Assembly (NCBI GenBank): GCA_903813345.2 | Contig: CAIIXF020000005.1 | Span: forward strand, 12,835,375 to 12,899,374 | DNA from: Owenia fusiformis | Taxonomy: Eukaryota > Annelida > Polychaeta > Sabellida > Oweniidae | DNA: 64,000 bases | Direction of reading: 5' to 3' | In this document: positions 1 through 11,520 of the stretch, piece by piece | Numbering within the stretch: the stretch's first letter is position 1 | How the letters are laid out: every line of letters starts with the position of its first letter | Notes under the pieces: generated by a model | The model's input: only the letters and a program-made list of their open reading frames with translations | Databases searched by the model: none | Told to the model about the DNA's origin: nothing | Position numbers and translations under genes: made by a program

Positions 1-776
1 TTTCTCTTCACAAAAATAGAGGACGAAGGGGTTGAAAACATGAAACAAAAACAAGGAAGTAATTAGCATTCCAAGGTAAAAACACACATATTTGTTTATC
101 AATAAAGCCGTTACTAGGTAATCGATACGCTGCGCGCGCATAACGCTGGCTCAACCAATCAAAATGAATTACCTTCCTCAACGACGTCAGCGGAAAAGAA
201 AAATTCAAAAATCATATAATTCCAGCAAATACTCAACTTTTCAACCTAATCATAAGAAGTTTGCGATAATAACACGCGAGAGGCCGGCTTTACCTAGCGC
301 TTCATGTATTCAACCCCCAGTCCTAGACAATACAAAGAGGGATAAACACTGACAATTCCAAGGTAAAATTATCTTCGCTTTTTCAAAAAACAGTTTCCTT
401 TTTCAGGTCACTGTGACTGTAGGCTAGATCAATTTTTTATTTATTTTTAGGCTAATAGTATCGGAGTTAATGTAAACCACAGCCTATAGCACAATCAAAG
501 TCTAAAAAGCAAACCTCAACTCCGTTTCAATCGCACAAGAAAATAATTTTCAAGGAGTACCCAAGAAGTCTCAATCCAACATGAAAATTGACCGATTAAC
601 TTTTCAGGTTGATTTGTCAATTTCTCCTCAATCTTCTCATTCTTTGCAACTTTTGTATTTCTATCTTTTTTTTTAAAAAAAAATGAGGCATTTTCCTAAG
701 TGCCTTAAAAACATAGAAAAGTGTCAAATAAAAGACATTAGAGCTATTATGTATACAAAAAAGGGGGCAGGGGTAA
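1..776. other. Left edge, no recognised gene
   Basis: Nothing recognisable as a protein or structural RNA was found here. A retrotransposon starts at or before the right end of this stretch. Its first open reading frame (ORF1), expected upstream of ORF2 in L1/Tx1 elements, is not visible. The element is therefore 5' truncated or its upstream part has decayed beyond recognition. Confidence 0.5.
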
Positions 777-809
777 TTGCAAGAGGGCCTATATACAAAT
801 ACAAGGACG

Positions 810-3800
810 ATGGTGGTTAAAATAGGTACCATTAATGTGAGGGGCTTGCAAGACCAGGTAAAAAGAAGAAAACTCTTCTTACACGCTCGGAACGAAAATT
901 ATGACGTTCTACTCATACAAGAGACCCACTGCGGCATGAAACAAGCAAAACAATGGGAAAATGAATGGGGCATGACATCATATTTTACAGAAAGGGCCAC
1001 AAATTCAGTCGGAGTTGGTATACTATTCTCTCATAAGGCAGACATCCAAATTGAAGACAGCGACATCGGAGAAGATGGAAGATACATAATAATAAATACT
1101 AAAATAGAAGGAAAGGAAATAACCTTAGTGAACATATATGGACATAACAATGACAACAATAATCTTTTCAACAATATCGCAAAAAAACTGAGAGAAGGGC
1201 GTAATCATTATTCTATTATAATAGGAGGAGATTTCAACGTGCCCCTAGAGCCAAACAAAGATAAAGAAAGCCAAACAGGCAATACCAACCAGGATGCACA
1301 TAGAAACACAAGACAGCAGATAAAGCAGCTAATGGAGGAACATGATCTTGTGGACATATGGAGAGTAAATAACCCTACAAAAAGAAATTTCACCTGGTCA
1401 AATGCCGCTACCACTACAAAATCCAGATTAGATTATTTCCTTATAGCCTCTCCACTAATCAACAATACCAGTGACGTAGACATTCACACTCCAAAATCCT
1501 ACAAAATAGCTGACCACCAATTTGTTCAATTGCAACTAAGGATGGGCACTCAAGAGCGTGGCCCGGGACTGTGGAAATTCAATGCAAGGTTAACAGAAGA
1601 TAGAGAATATGTAGCTTTGATAAAAAACCTAATCAAAGGTTTGGTTGAAGAGCACAAGGACATGACTGCTCAAAATTTATGGGAACTCATAAAATTCAAA
1701 ATCAAAACAGAGTCCATTAGGTACTCAAAGCAAAAAAACGCTGGAAAACACCTAGATATCACCAACAAAATAAGACGGCTACAAGAAATAGAGGCAAACC
1801 TAAGAGATAACTACATCCATGAAACACAGCTACGAGAAGAAGAACAACAACTCCAAAGAGAGATAGAAGAGATGAATGATGAAAAAGCAAAGGGCGCAAT
1901 ACTTCGAGCAAAAATAAGATGGGCGGAAGAAGGTGAAAAACAATCTAGTTACTTCCTGAAGTTAGAAAAAAGAAATTTTGCAAAAAAGAACATCACACAA
2001 CTGAATACAGACGATGGCAGGGAACTAAATGATCCTGAAGAAATAAGGAAAGAAAGTGCAAGGTTCTATGAAGAACTGTACAGAAGCAGGCTCCCAAACA
2101 TTAGGCAGCACTCAGAAACATTCTTCCCTGCTATAAAATCAATCACCAGTCTCACAGAAGAGGAAAAACAGAGCTGCGAGGGCTATATTACCTTAGAAGA
2201 AATAACAACACAGATTAAGTCCCTGAAGACCGGGAAGTCACCAGGCAGCGACGGCTTAACAAGCGAATTTTATAGATGTTTCCAAGAACCAGTTGTGCCA
2301 ATACTGGTAAAAAGCTACAAGGAAGCATTGGATAAAGAAGAATTATCAACCGAACAAAAAAAGAAGCATTATAACCCAACTACCTAAAAAAGACCGTGAC
2401 ATTTTACGCCTATTAAATTGGCGACCAATATCATTGCTAAACACAGACTACAAAATAATTACAGGATGTCTAGCAGAAAGAATGAAAGCCCATTTAACAA
2501 AAATAATTAACGAAGACCAAACAGGTTTTATTAAAGGGAGAAATATATCAGAGAATATTAGACTCATAATAGACTGTATGGAACACCTTAAATCAAACAA
2601 TGAATCTGGCATAATGCTTTTCATCGACTTTGAAAAAGCTTTTGACACAGTGGAATGGAAATTTATTGATCGGACGCTAGATTACTTCAATTTTGGACCA
2701 GACTTTAGAAAATGGATCAAAACCATATACAACGATGCAAAAAGCTCAGTAATAAATAACGGGTATACATCACGCTACTTTAACCTGAACAGAGGAGTAC
2801 GACAGGGATGCCCCCTAAGTCCGTATTTATTTATTCTATGTGCCGAAATATTGAGTGAATCAATCAGAAGAGATGAAGAAATTGAAGGCATACAAATACC
2901 AGATGGAGAAGTAAAGATTTCACAATACGCCGATGATACCTCAGTCTTTGTAAGAAATATTGCATCTGCGAAAAAAGTAATTAAAAAGTTCAGAAATTTT
3001 GGAGAAATCTCAGGACTGAACATCAATCTCCACAAAACAGAAGAAGCCGTGATAGGCAGAGAAAATGCACTATTACAGCAACAAGTAAGAGATGAAAGCA
3101 TGGCATCAGGGCTAAAATACCAAGATAAAGATATAAAAGTCCTTGGTATAACCATTCCTTTAGATGGAAGAGACATAAACAGTTTAAATTTCCCAGAGAA
3201 AAGAAACAAAATTCAAGGTCTTATTAGAGCATGGAAAAGTAGAAACATCACACCTCTAGGAAAAATAATAATGATAAAATCACTCCTCGTATCTCAGCTG
3301 ACATATCTATGTTCAGTGCTCACACCAACAGATGACTTTATCAAAGAAATAGAAAACATGTTTTTCAACTTTATATGGGATGAGAAGCCAGACAAAATTG
3401 GAAGAAAGATAATGATGAACGAACAAGAGAGAGGTGGCCTAAACATGCTCCACTTACAATCATACATAAAAAACCTAAGCATCAAATGGATAAAGAAATA
3501 TATAGACCCTACATATAGTGGCAAATGGAAGAAGATATGGAACTACTACCTGAAGAACCTGACGCAGGGAGAAGTATGGGCATTGAACCTTTCAAAAAAT
3601 AGTGACAAAATAAATGTTTTAGACTTAAGGTACCTGAAGACAGTCTACAAAAATTGGTGCAGTCTGAAATATCAAACAATTCCGGATACGAGAAACCCAG
3701 AGCAACAATCATTATGGCACAATGAACAGATAAAAATCAATGGAGAAATCATGAAAAACGAAGTATGGATACAAAAAGGTATTGAATTTATAAAAGACAT

Positions 3801-4596
3801 CCAGGACGAAAATAGATTCCTCACAGCAGCAGAATTAGGCCATAAATATGATATTGTTATGAACCAAAGGAATACTTTGAAATATAACAGTATGATTACA
3901 GCCATCCCCCAAAATTGGAAAAGAAAATTAAGACACCCGAGAGAAAATGAAGAAGAAACCGAGAATCCGAATGTCACAATTAACACAGAATGGTTAAAAA
4001 AGACAAACAATAAAGAAGTTTACAAGATTTTACTAAAAAAGAACAATGCTGTGAAACTGCCAAAGAAGATGGAAGATAAGTGGCAAAACAAACTGCAACT
4101 ACAAAATCCTTTGATGTGGGCCAAAATCCACAAAAATAGAAAAAATATTCTCAGGACAAAAGAGAAATATTTCCAAATAAAAATATTCTTCCGGATACTA
4201 TATTATAACAAACAACTAAAACAAATGAACATAGACGGCTATAACACTGATATATGCAGTCTATGCCGTAGTGACATAGATACTTTAGAACATGGAATAT
4301 ACCATTGTGAGGCCGTACAAGACTTCCTAATAACATCTTTCAACCAACTTGACGAAGATGTACCCACAATTGAGACATTCCTTTTCGGAGATGGAAAAAC
4401 AGAAAACGAACATCTATTCCTGAAACAAAAGATATTCCTAAACACATGTAAAAGGAAAATAAGGAGACCTAATATGATAGGCTGGCAAAACTTCCTAAAA
4501 ACAGAGAAAAAAATAGAAGAAAGAATCAGCCAAAGAAGAAAAAAACCTGAACTTATGGAACAGCAATGGTTGAAACTCAAACATTTCATAACGTAG
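810..4596 (+). pseudogene. LINE ORF2: endonuclease-reverse transcriptase, one frameshift
   Basis: ORF2 nicks target DNA and copies the element RNA at the nick. The first in-frame ATG is at 810, after a stop at 774. Endonuclease residues are intact: INVRG near the start, IQETH, GGDFN, a later LDYF and IADHQ. Reverse transcriptase motifs follow: FIDFEKAFD, GVRQGCPLSP and the catalytic YADD at about 2926. A CxxC...H....C motif (CSLCRSD, HCEA) lies near the C-terminus, as in L1/Tx1 proteins. The first frame ends at 2387. The second frame is open from before 2434 to 4596 and reads continuously (ITQLPKKDRD, LNWRPISLL) if one base is removed near the seven-A run at 2356-2362. Apart from that indel it is about 1,260 codons with no other visible break, which suggests a young copy or a sequencing error. 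Confidence 0.85.
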
Positions 4597-4884
4597 TAAA
4601 ATACACACTGGGAACATAAAAACCCCCTCACCAAGCTCAAACCATCGAGCAGAAAATCACAAAAAATCCCCCTCTTGCTTTTTCCCTTGCCCCCCCCCCC
4701 CCCCCCCCCCCTTCTCTTCCATTGTTATCAAAACTACTATGCTAAATAAGGCTAATATTATATATAAATACGATATTATAGCATATGCAACTACTGTATG
4801 TTTTCTTTCTACAATATTGTATTTGTACAACTTTTAATACAGAATAATAAAAAAAAAAATAAATAAAAAAAAAATAAAAAAAAA
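4597..4884 (+). other. LINE 3' UTR with poly-C run and poly-A tail
   Basis: A non-coding tail follows the ORF2 stop. It contains 22 consecutive C (4690-4711) and ends in A tracts broken by single T. It is the 3' end recognised during target-primed integration in this class of element (family knowledge). Homopolymers here are likely assembly-error hot spots. Confidence 0.7.
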
Positions 4885-5093
4885 GATTCATATACGCTTT
4901 CCGGGCCACTGGAATACATGGCGGGCATCTTTGGCTCTGTTTCTCCTGTTTTTCACCCGTCTTGCCACTTTACTTCCTGCAACGCGTCTATTGAAATCTT
5001 TACCAGTAGCTCTCTTTTTATAGAATTCCTTAAAGGCATGAGGGTTGTTTCTCATTTCAAACAGCGCGTCATTGAGAGCAAGTAAACAAAATC
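4885..5093 (-). pseudogene. Transposase gene 3' fragment, inverted partial copy
   Basis: On the minus strand this reads ALNDALFEMRN, then about 120 bp of basic sequence (KEFYKKRATGKDF, RRVKNRRNRA), then the bases that also end the plus-strand copy at 5557-5601. It is an inverted copy of the end of the neighbouring transposase-like gene. It retains a segment that the plus copy lacks, so the plus copy carries an internal deletion. The LINE tail touches its 4885 end directly. Too short for an independent family call. Confidence 0.6.
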
Positions 5094-5130
5094 CTGATTA
5101 CATGCTCAGCTGTAATATTAGTCGCAGTTT

Positions 5131-5628
5131 GTGAAGATATCTCGCACAAAGAGGAATGCAGATGACTCCGTGGTCAAGAAGTTTGCAATTGCATCTGAAG
5201 CCAGGAATCGATATCTTGGTGGTCCAGGACTTCACCGGCTTTTACCTAGGGGGTCAACCCTAGTTTGGGATAGATTAGGATGCTCAGGGAGGGCCCTGAA
5301 TCCATGCAAACAGCATTACACTCCTGAAGTCAGGGTAAAATTAGAAGAAAATGGTGTAAAGGTAGTGATGCTACCTCCAAAGGGCCATCTTCTTAATCCT
5401 TGTGAGCTCTTCAACAATAGCATCCAACAAAAAGTATCACGGTGGCATCCCCCTGGCAACCCCTGTGATGAATATGGCCACTCAATTGTAGGCCCCCGAT
5501 CCTTTGAGGAATGTTTACGTGCTCTCAATGACGCGCTGTTTGAAATGAGAAACATGCCCGCCATGTATTCCAGTGGCCCGGAAAGCGTATATGAATCTAC
5601 ACAAAGACATGAACCACTGTCTTCATAA
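5131..5628 (+). pseudogene. DDE transposase C-terminal fragment (IS630/Tc1-mariner-like)
   Basis: About 165 codons are open, without an ATG at the start; the frame opens on GTG. Recognisable segments are LVWDRLGCSGRA (second catalytic Asp region), KLEENGVKVVMLPP and KGHLLNPCELF (the LNP-E segment), matching in order the D...G....LPP...NP-E layout of Tc1/mariner-IS630 transposases. The N-terminal DNA-binding part and first catalytic Asp are absent, so this is a fragment. Compared with the inverted copy at 4885-5093 it has lost about 120 bp near the end and finishes in a shifted frame. Family assignment rests on motif spacing only. Confidence 0.55.
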
Positions 5629-6034
5629 TGCTATCCACCAGTTATTAAAAATTTGAAATACATATGACAGTAATGTAATATATTACAGTAAGTAGAAATT
5701 AGAAAACTACTTAAAAAGTTGTTGATGTTAAAGTTTATCCAAGTGTTTCAATTTGTACATCTCAAAGAATTAAGCCAAATATACATAAATATAGCATAAA
5801 ATGTGAAAAAATGCGAAATTGGTGCTTCATCTTAAATGACTGTAAAAATTTGAAAATAAAAATTCAAGCAAATCAAAAAAATCTGAGTGTTGGAAAGTCT
5901 TTATAGTTTGTCCATGTGAAATTTCATCATGATTCAATAAGGAGAAAGTGTTCAAAACAAGTTTTAAAGTTTGTGACTAATTAGTGTGTGGGGTACTATG
6001 ATACAGCATATTATCTTATGATCTGTAAAATGAA
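5629..6034. other. No feature seen
   Basis: AT-rich sequence after the transposase fragment. No coding, RNA or repeat structure was recognised. Confidence 0.4.
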
Positions 6035-6262
6035 GCCCTCTGATTGGTCGGTTATTGTGCCGTACCAATCTGTATTGCTATTGATATTGTTCACATTGAT
6101 TATCTCCGGAGCAATACAGAAAATATTGGTACGGAAGGGACAATCTCAACAGCAATACAGAGAATGCAGAATCGTTCTAAGGGATGGTCTCCGAATGTAC
6201 ATGTATTGGCCTAAGATCACAAGATAAAAACGATGATTTGAACTTTAAATCATCCAATAACT
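6035..6262 (+). mobile_element. Small hairpin element, family shared with 37.4 kb (copy 1)
   Basis: Contains TCTGTAAAATGA, ATTGGTCGGTTAT, an imperfect inverted pair (CTGTATTGCTATTGATATTG at about 6069 and GGGACAATCTCAACAGCAAT at about 6138) and a terminal TTTAAATCATCCAATAA. The same blocks in the same order occur at 37440-37722, where the hairpins are perfect. It is a degraded non-autonomous palindromic element; no superfamily can be assigned. Confidence 0.6.
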
Positions 6263-8698
6263 AATTGTACTAAATTTTATACATTAATGATAAGATTGCG
6301 TTAACACATATGAAAGAAAAGGAAAGGCTTGTCAGGAAGAGAAAATGTCAGTCTTGTATGTTTCTCAATTTTACATTTTAACATGGGCATTATCAATTTT
6401 TGTTTTGAAAGCCCGTGATTTTAGATTTCCTGCGTATGAAATACATTTCAAACATTTTGCACTGGCATGTTCACCTTTGCTTTACATAAATCTACGGCTT
6501 ATAATTGAGCGAGATGTAAAATACCAAACATTTTCAAAAGTTAGAGACGAAAACTAAATGAAGGTATATGTGCATATGTCTAGTCCCTGACATCCAAAAA
6601 ATCTACAGTTTCAGGATGCAGCAAAAATTCCAAATATACTGGCAAGAAAAATTTGGAATAGGCCAAGCAAAACTCAAGAGTATTTGGTTGAATAACTCAG
6701 ATGCGAGTAGGTATATAGCTAGTTACCAGTTTCACCACCAGGTGACTCGTTCGGGTCAGATAGCATGGCGGGTATAGTAGAAAGTTCCCTTTAACTTAAA
6801 TTATCTCTGTTCTCGTGGTTCAATTTTCATATTACCCACATGTATCTAATAGTTAATTAAATTAAAATATGTCCAGTTAAAGAAAATGTTATCTATCCAA
6901 GACAAGAAACGATACTTCACTTTTTGTAATTTTATAACATGGGGTCTTTGGGGAATCTCCCCGAACTAGAAGTCACATTTTCAAAAAAAAAATTTTTCAA
7001 AGTTGATAAACGATAAACTTTGACTAATTTTGAATATTTAATGGCGTAAATCAAATTATTTCTACTCTCATCTGTCTATTATGAATTGACAGTAAAATAT
7101 TACATCGTAGTTTGTTTGAAAGCACATCCATTTTGCTTTCTCTTAATATCCAATCTCCTGACAATGAAACTAACGAGAGTATCATCTCTTTGTTTGTTTA
7201 TCAAAAGTTACATCTCTTTGATTGTTTTCTACCATATGGGCCCTGTGGGAATATTTACCAATTCGATTAAAAACAAGATCAACTAATCCTGTTGTCAGGT
7301 TAATCAATCAATGTATTTTTCATTTTTTCTAACTCACTTGTGGATGGCGCAATGACTATAATTTTAGCCTTCGTAATGGCGTGACTACCGTATATTTCAT
7401 TAAGGCTTCTTCACACCGATCACTACATATTTTAAGCTTCTTTGCAAAGAACAAAAACAAATCGTTTTAGGTCACATAATTTTAAAATCCACGGTCAGTT
7501 GTCCGTTTCGTTGAAATACACCATTCGGATGATGAAAACAAAATTCATTTGTATGAGAATTTTGAAACCATAGTCCAACTATTTTTAGGCTTCTACAACA
7601 CTTACATCTTCAACATTAACGATAAACAGTTTTTTGCATCAAATTTTCTTAGTTTCCGACTTCCTGTATGCAGTATTTGTCGACTATAACTTACAAAACT
7701 ATAAACTTGAAATATGGAGTAAGATTTTTACCTTCCATATCGAGTCCAGGATATCAAGTCTGAAATATCCAAATGTACATTTCATGCATGATTAAATTGC
7801 TTGTGTATGATTGAAATATAAAAAATGCCATTTATAATGAAGTTATAGTGATTGTTACGGGGATTGTTATGGGGCTCGGTGAGATATACATGTACTGCAG
7901 TCAAGCTTCTCATTACGTAGCCCAAAACTAGTCATTCCGTCATCCACCTGTGTAACTGACAATAACACCATAATTCATTTTGCAAAAATATGATGAAGTA
8001 TTCACTCCACTCAATATTATTAATTCATTAATCTGTTAACAACAATAAAATCCATGCGTTCATTCGTGAATTCAAAAAGTCCCCAGAGGATTCCCACTTG
8101 TATTTTAGGACTCGTCAAGCTCTGATTTTTTACATTGGAAAACAAATACATAATATAAATCACACAGCCTATAGACTAGCAATAGACAATAAAACATTAT
8201 TGAAACAAAACATGTTGCTAGAATTGTTCCTTACTATGTAATTTCAGAAGGATTGTTATAATGATGTTTTGCTGATGTTGTCCTACTCACTCTTGATCGT
8301 GAACGGGAGGGAAATCCCAGAGCTGAGGATATATAGGCAAATTTACGATAATTGATATTTTTTAAATTCCATAAATTCTGCTATTCTACCGCATCCTGCG
8401 CCATGTGTATTGAGATCAACGACACTACATATGTGCTATTGTGCTGTCAACAACTGTTTACCATGACCATGCAATATATATTGAAAATATTGCTTATTAT
8501 TTCTTAAAAACAGCTTTAATGGTGATTTTTTGGACAAAAATCAAATTTTGCTATAGAAACTCGGACAACATAACAGATTATGCATCAAGTCCGTCGATGA
8601 TTTCTAACTGGTTAATAAAATATGTTTCCCACAATCTCTCAAAGGGGTTGTTTGATATGTCGTACTCATTAAAAACAACATTTTATAATGTCCATATG
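6263..8698. other. Gene-free stretch, nothing recognised
   Basis: AT-rich sequence with only short chance open frames. No splice-flanked coding segment, structural RNA or tandem repeat stood out on either strand. Confidence 0.4.
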
Positions 8699-8961
8699 TT
8701 TTGTATCCTCCAACACATACTCAACATATTCAATTTACTAAAAAGTTTGAATTAATTAAGAATTTATATAACAATCATTTAAATACTACGTTGGATTAGT
8801 CTAACTTCTGAAAATAATTGTTTGAAATAATTTATGTGCTTTGATTAAATCTTAATGTTTGGAGGATACAAAATATTGGACAGCAGAACCTAAATCCACC
8901 ATAAAAATAACAATATTGCATCAGCAATGTTAATTTAAACATTGTGTTGGAGGATACAAAA
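8699..8961. mobile_element. Short inverted-repeat element
   Basis: A perfect 18-bp inverted repeat, TTTTGTATCCTCCAACAC at 8699-8716 and its complement at 8944-8961, bounds about 260 bp without coding capacity. A third near copy of the same end (TGTTTGGAGGATACAAAA) lies at about 8854 in the right-hand orientation. This resembles a MITE with a nested or duplicated end. No clear target duplication was seen. Confidence 0.5.
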
Positions 8962-9364
8962 TATTAGACAAATGGTATATGCATAGAAAAAGCATTTCAT
9001 TGCATGTGTAACACACATCTAACATCGCCCTTTTAAGACCTGATGTCAAACATACTTTTTGTGTAGTATGAAAAATTTCAACGCAATCGATGCTCTGTAT
9101 GTGCTTTAATCCGGTTTTGTATCACCACAAACAAAACAAAACTTTGTTTTTTGACAAAAAATCATCATTTAAGCCATTTTTTGAGAAATGATAAGCAATA
9201 TTTTCAGTATACATCGCATGATTATGATAACTAGTTGTGATGACTTTGAAATAGCGCACATCAAATGTACCTGGTACCAACACACACAGCACAGGCTTCA
9301 GTAAAACAATTGATTTTAAAAATATCCATTATCGTAAATTTGCTCATATATACATGTACAGGGT
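8962..9364. other. No feature seen
   Basis: AT-rich spacer between a hairpin element and the 18-bp minisatellite. Nothing recognised. Confidence 0.4.
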
Positions 9365-9485
9365 GTCAAATAAATGGTAACCGGAAAACCCATCCCCTAG
9401 ACAACTCATCCCCTGGAAATCTTATCCCCTGGACAACTCATCCCCTAGACAACTCATCCCCTGGACGACTCATCCTTTGGCATGT
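9365..9485 (+). repeat. 18-bp minisatellite, locus 1
   Basis: About six degenerate copies of a roughly 18-bp unit, CTCATCCCCTGGACAA with CTAGACAA variants. It is preceded by GGTAACCGGA and followed by CATCCTTTGGCATGTTTGAG. The same array and flanks recur in inverted orientation at 18655-18745, and the array alone at 17545-17722, so it travels with a repeat family. Confidence 0.85.
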
Positions 9486-9589
9486 TTGAGTAATTTGATG
9501 TTATATTATCAATATATATTCGAGTATTCAAATGATATTTAAATGTCTTTGTTATCATGTTTTAAGTTTCAAAAACATATTACATGAAC

Positions 9590-10045
9590 ATTGATACTCC
9601 ACTCAATTACGTTGTAAACGGAAAGTTTCGGTAACAAAATGTCAGATCCTCGAAGGTAAGATTTTTCTTTTTTCCTTATTTCACCAGTTATAGGCAGAAT
9701 TCCAACAACGTTTTTATTACAAACGTGTGGCAGTATCGTACGTCTAATAAAATAGTTCAGAAGACAACATGGCCGTCAATTTAATTAATACCTCACTTTT
9801 GTTACGTAAACGGAACTTCAAAAAACGGTTAAGATCTGCATTTCTAACTTTTTCTACTTACATAACAATAGTGAGGTATTAAAGCGACGATTCTGTTGTT
9901 TTGTGTACTATTTGTTCGCAAACATGTATATTTTCATAAACATATGACACAAATAAATGAAATAAGGAAAAGAGAAGATTGTACTTTCAAGGACATTTTA
10001 TTACCAAAGCGATCCGATTGGGTAAAAACATAATCAAGTGGAGTA
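9590..10045. mobile_element. Palindromic element, copy 1 of a three-copy family
   Basis: Two arms of about 200 bp face each other around a centre near 9830. The left arm starts TACTCCACTCAATTACGTTG, and the right arm ends with the complement of TACTCCACTTGATTATG. Both contain GGTAAnAAAATGTC, TTTTCCTTATTTC and AATACCTCACTnTTGTTA. Long imperfect terminal inverted repeats with no coding capacity indicate a foldback or MITE-type non-autonomous element. Related copies are at 18240-18600 (inverted) and 25360-25630. Confidence 0.7.
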
Positions 10046-10805
10046 CAAGTGAACAAAGACTTTCTGGAGGAGAAATCTGAAAAATTGTCTATAAAACATT
10101 GATATTGTCATTTCAAGGAGATTATCAACCAATTAATCTGTAATTTGTTTTGTAAATATTAACCTTTAATTTTACTAATTTAATTTATTCCTTAATTAGA
10201 GTTAGAGTTTCAAAAACGTATTATAATACAATTTTCCTAAACACCCTATCCAAGTGATCCATTCCGTGGCACTTGGTTTGTTGACATTAATAGTTGCAAC
10301 TATCCAAAATAGGATATAAATGTTTTATATCATGATGGGATTATAAGAAATACCAGGTATAAATAATGAAATGGATTTTACTATTAAGTTCCATAGCTGC
10401 AAAATGATATGCAATATGTATAACTATAGAAATGTGAAATTGAAGGAACTAAATTAATTTAAGTCAATAGATAAATGTAGCATTGTGTAAATAATACTTT
10501 TTATTACTCTGTCTTTTGTAATGTAAATATGTTGTAAAAAAGAAAGTATTGTCACCAAATTGGTGGTTGAATAATTAATATACAACAAATACAAATAAAT
10601 AACCTCCTTAGTGGTTAAACAAAGCTATTTGCACCCTGCCAAAGGCTGTAATAATAACTTATTTTCCTTTTTGAGTTGGTGTTAAACATTTCCCATCACG
10701 TCAGATCGTGTAACCAGGTAAAGTTAGGGTTTGGGCATACTATTAAGAAAAGTTCCCAGTGAAATCAATTAAGTTGAGTGAATAACAGGATTCTGATTGA
10801 TAATA
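10046..10805. other. No feature seen
   Basis: AT-rich sequence without recognised genes or repeats. Confidence 0.4.
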
Positions 10806-11290
10806 CTGGGGCGTCAGAAGGATTTGCCGAGGGGGAGCTGGGGAGGGGCTACTTTTGGGTATGGATGGGTCGTGCGTGAAGCGCGCCGCAATCTAGGGGG
10901 ATCAGGGGGCATGCCCCCAGAAAATTTTCAAATTTAGACCCTCTCTGTGCATTCTGAACATATCACCACAACGTTCCCAATTATAAAAAAACGAGAAAAA
11001 ATAGTTTTTTGAAAGTAACTTTGACTAAAAAACTTTGACTTTTACTAAAATATACATTTCACAATTATTCTTCAAAATATGTACACATTGTATGGGTTCC
11101 TGAGAAACTATATGGTATAGAATTAAATATTATATGAGAAATGAGATCTTCTATGCTTGATGTAGAATAGATACTTAAATAGTGTCATTTCTGTCATTAT
11201 TACCCTTTGACTTTAATTAGCTCTAGTTTCAATTCTAGGCTCGGTTTCAAATCTAAAAAAATCTGGGGGAAGGGGGGGCAGGAACATGTA
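10806..11290. repeat. Dispersed G-rich-ended repeat
   Basis: Starts near GGCGTCAGAAGGATTTGCCGA with G-rich runs and the segment GATCAGGGGGCATGCCCCC, and ends with a run of G at 11265-11279. Similar G-rich ends with GCCCGTAGCCAGGATTT occur at 38895-39056, 40719-40752 and 62645-62868. This looks like a decayed DNA-transposon derivative of a kind common in marine invertebrate genomes (recalled, not searched). Confidence 0.45.
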
Positions 11291-11336
11291 ATTTGAATTA
11301 AAATTGAAGAGAACCCTATCAAAATGGCAAAGTTAT

Positions 11337-11520
11337 TGCCTATTTATGTTCGGTGGAGCGTAGCGACTTTAGAACATAAATGCTTTCTATTGGCTGAACG
11401 ATGAGTTCAGTTCAATGTAGAGTTATGTGAGTGAGTGGATGTTTTCGTGGTGAAGGTAGAGTGTATAGAAAGACATTCTGAGCTTTGTCACCGTGTAGTC
11501 AACACATACACTTCGTTTTA
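11337..11520. repeat. 184-bp terminal repeat, copy 1 (left end of E1)
   Basis: No difference was seen from 16244-16427. It begins TGCCTATTTATG and contains an inverted repeat, ATTTATGTTC at 11342-11351 with GAACATAAAT at 11372-11381. After CTTCGTTTTA the two copies diverge completely. Confidence 0.9.

Larger units (their letters stand above)
777..4884 (+). mobile_element. Tx1/L1-like non-LTR retrotransposon
   Basis: Order seen: apurinic endonuclease domain, reverse transcriptase, C-terminal Cys/His motif, about 290 bp of 3' UTR with a 22-base C run, and an A-rich tail interrupted by T (4846-4884). This order and tail fit target-primed reverse transcription elements of the L1/Tx1 group. The left boundary is set at the open frame because no 5' UTR or ORF1 could be identified. 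No target-site duplication was found by eye. The element abuts a transposase-gene fragment immediately after the tail, so it probably inserted into older transposon sequence. Confidence 0.85.

Noticed and set aside
8-352. Short open frames at the left edge as a LINE ORF1
   Set aside because: Neither strand shows coiled-coil, RRM or zinc-knuckle features of ORF1 proteins.
2448-4640. Several antisense open frames across the plus-strand LINE
   Set aside because: Shadows of the coding frame. The sense strand has the full endonuclease and reverse transcriptase motif order.
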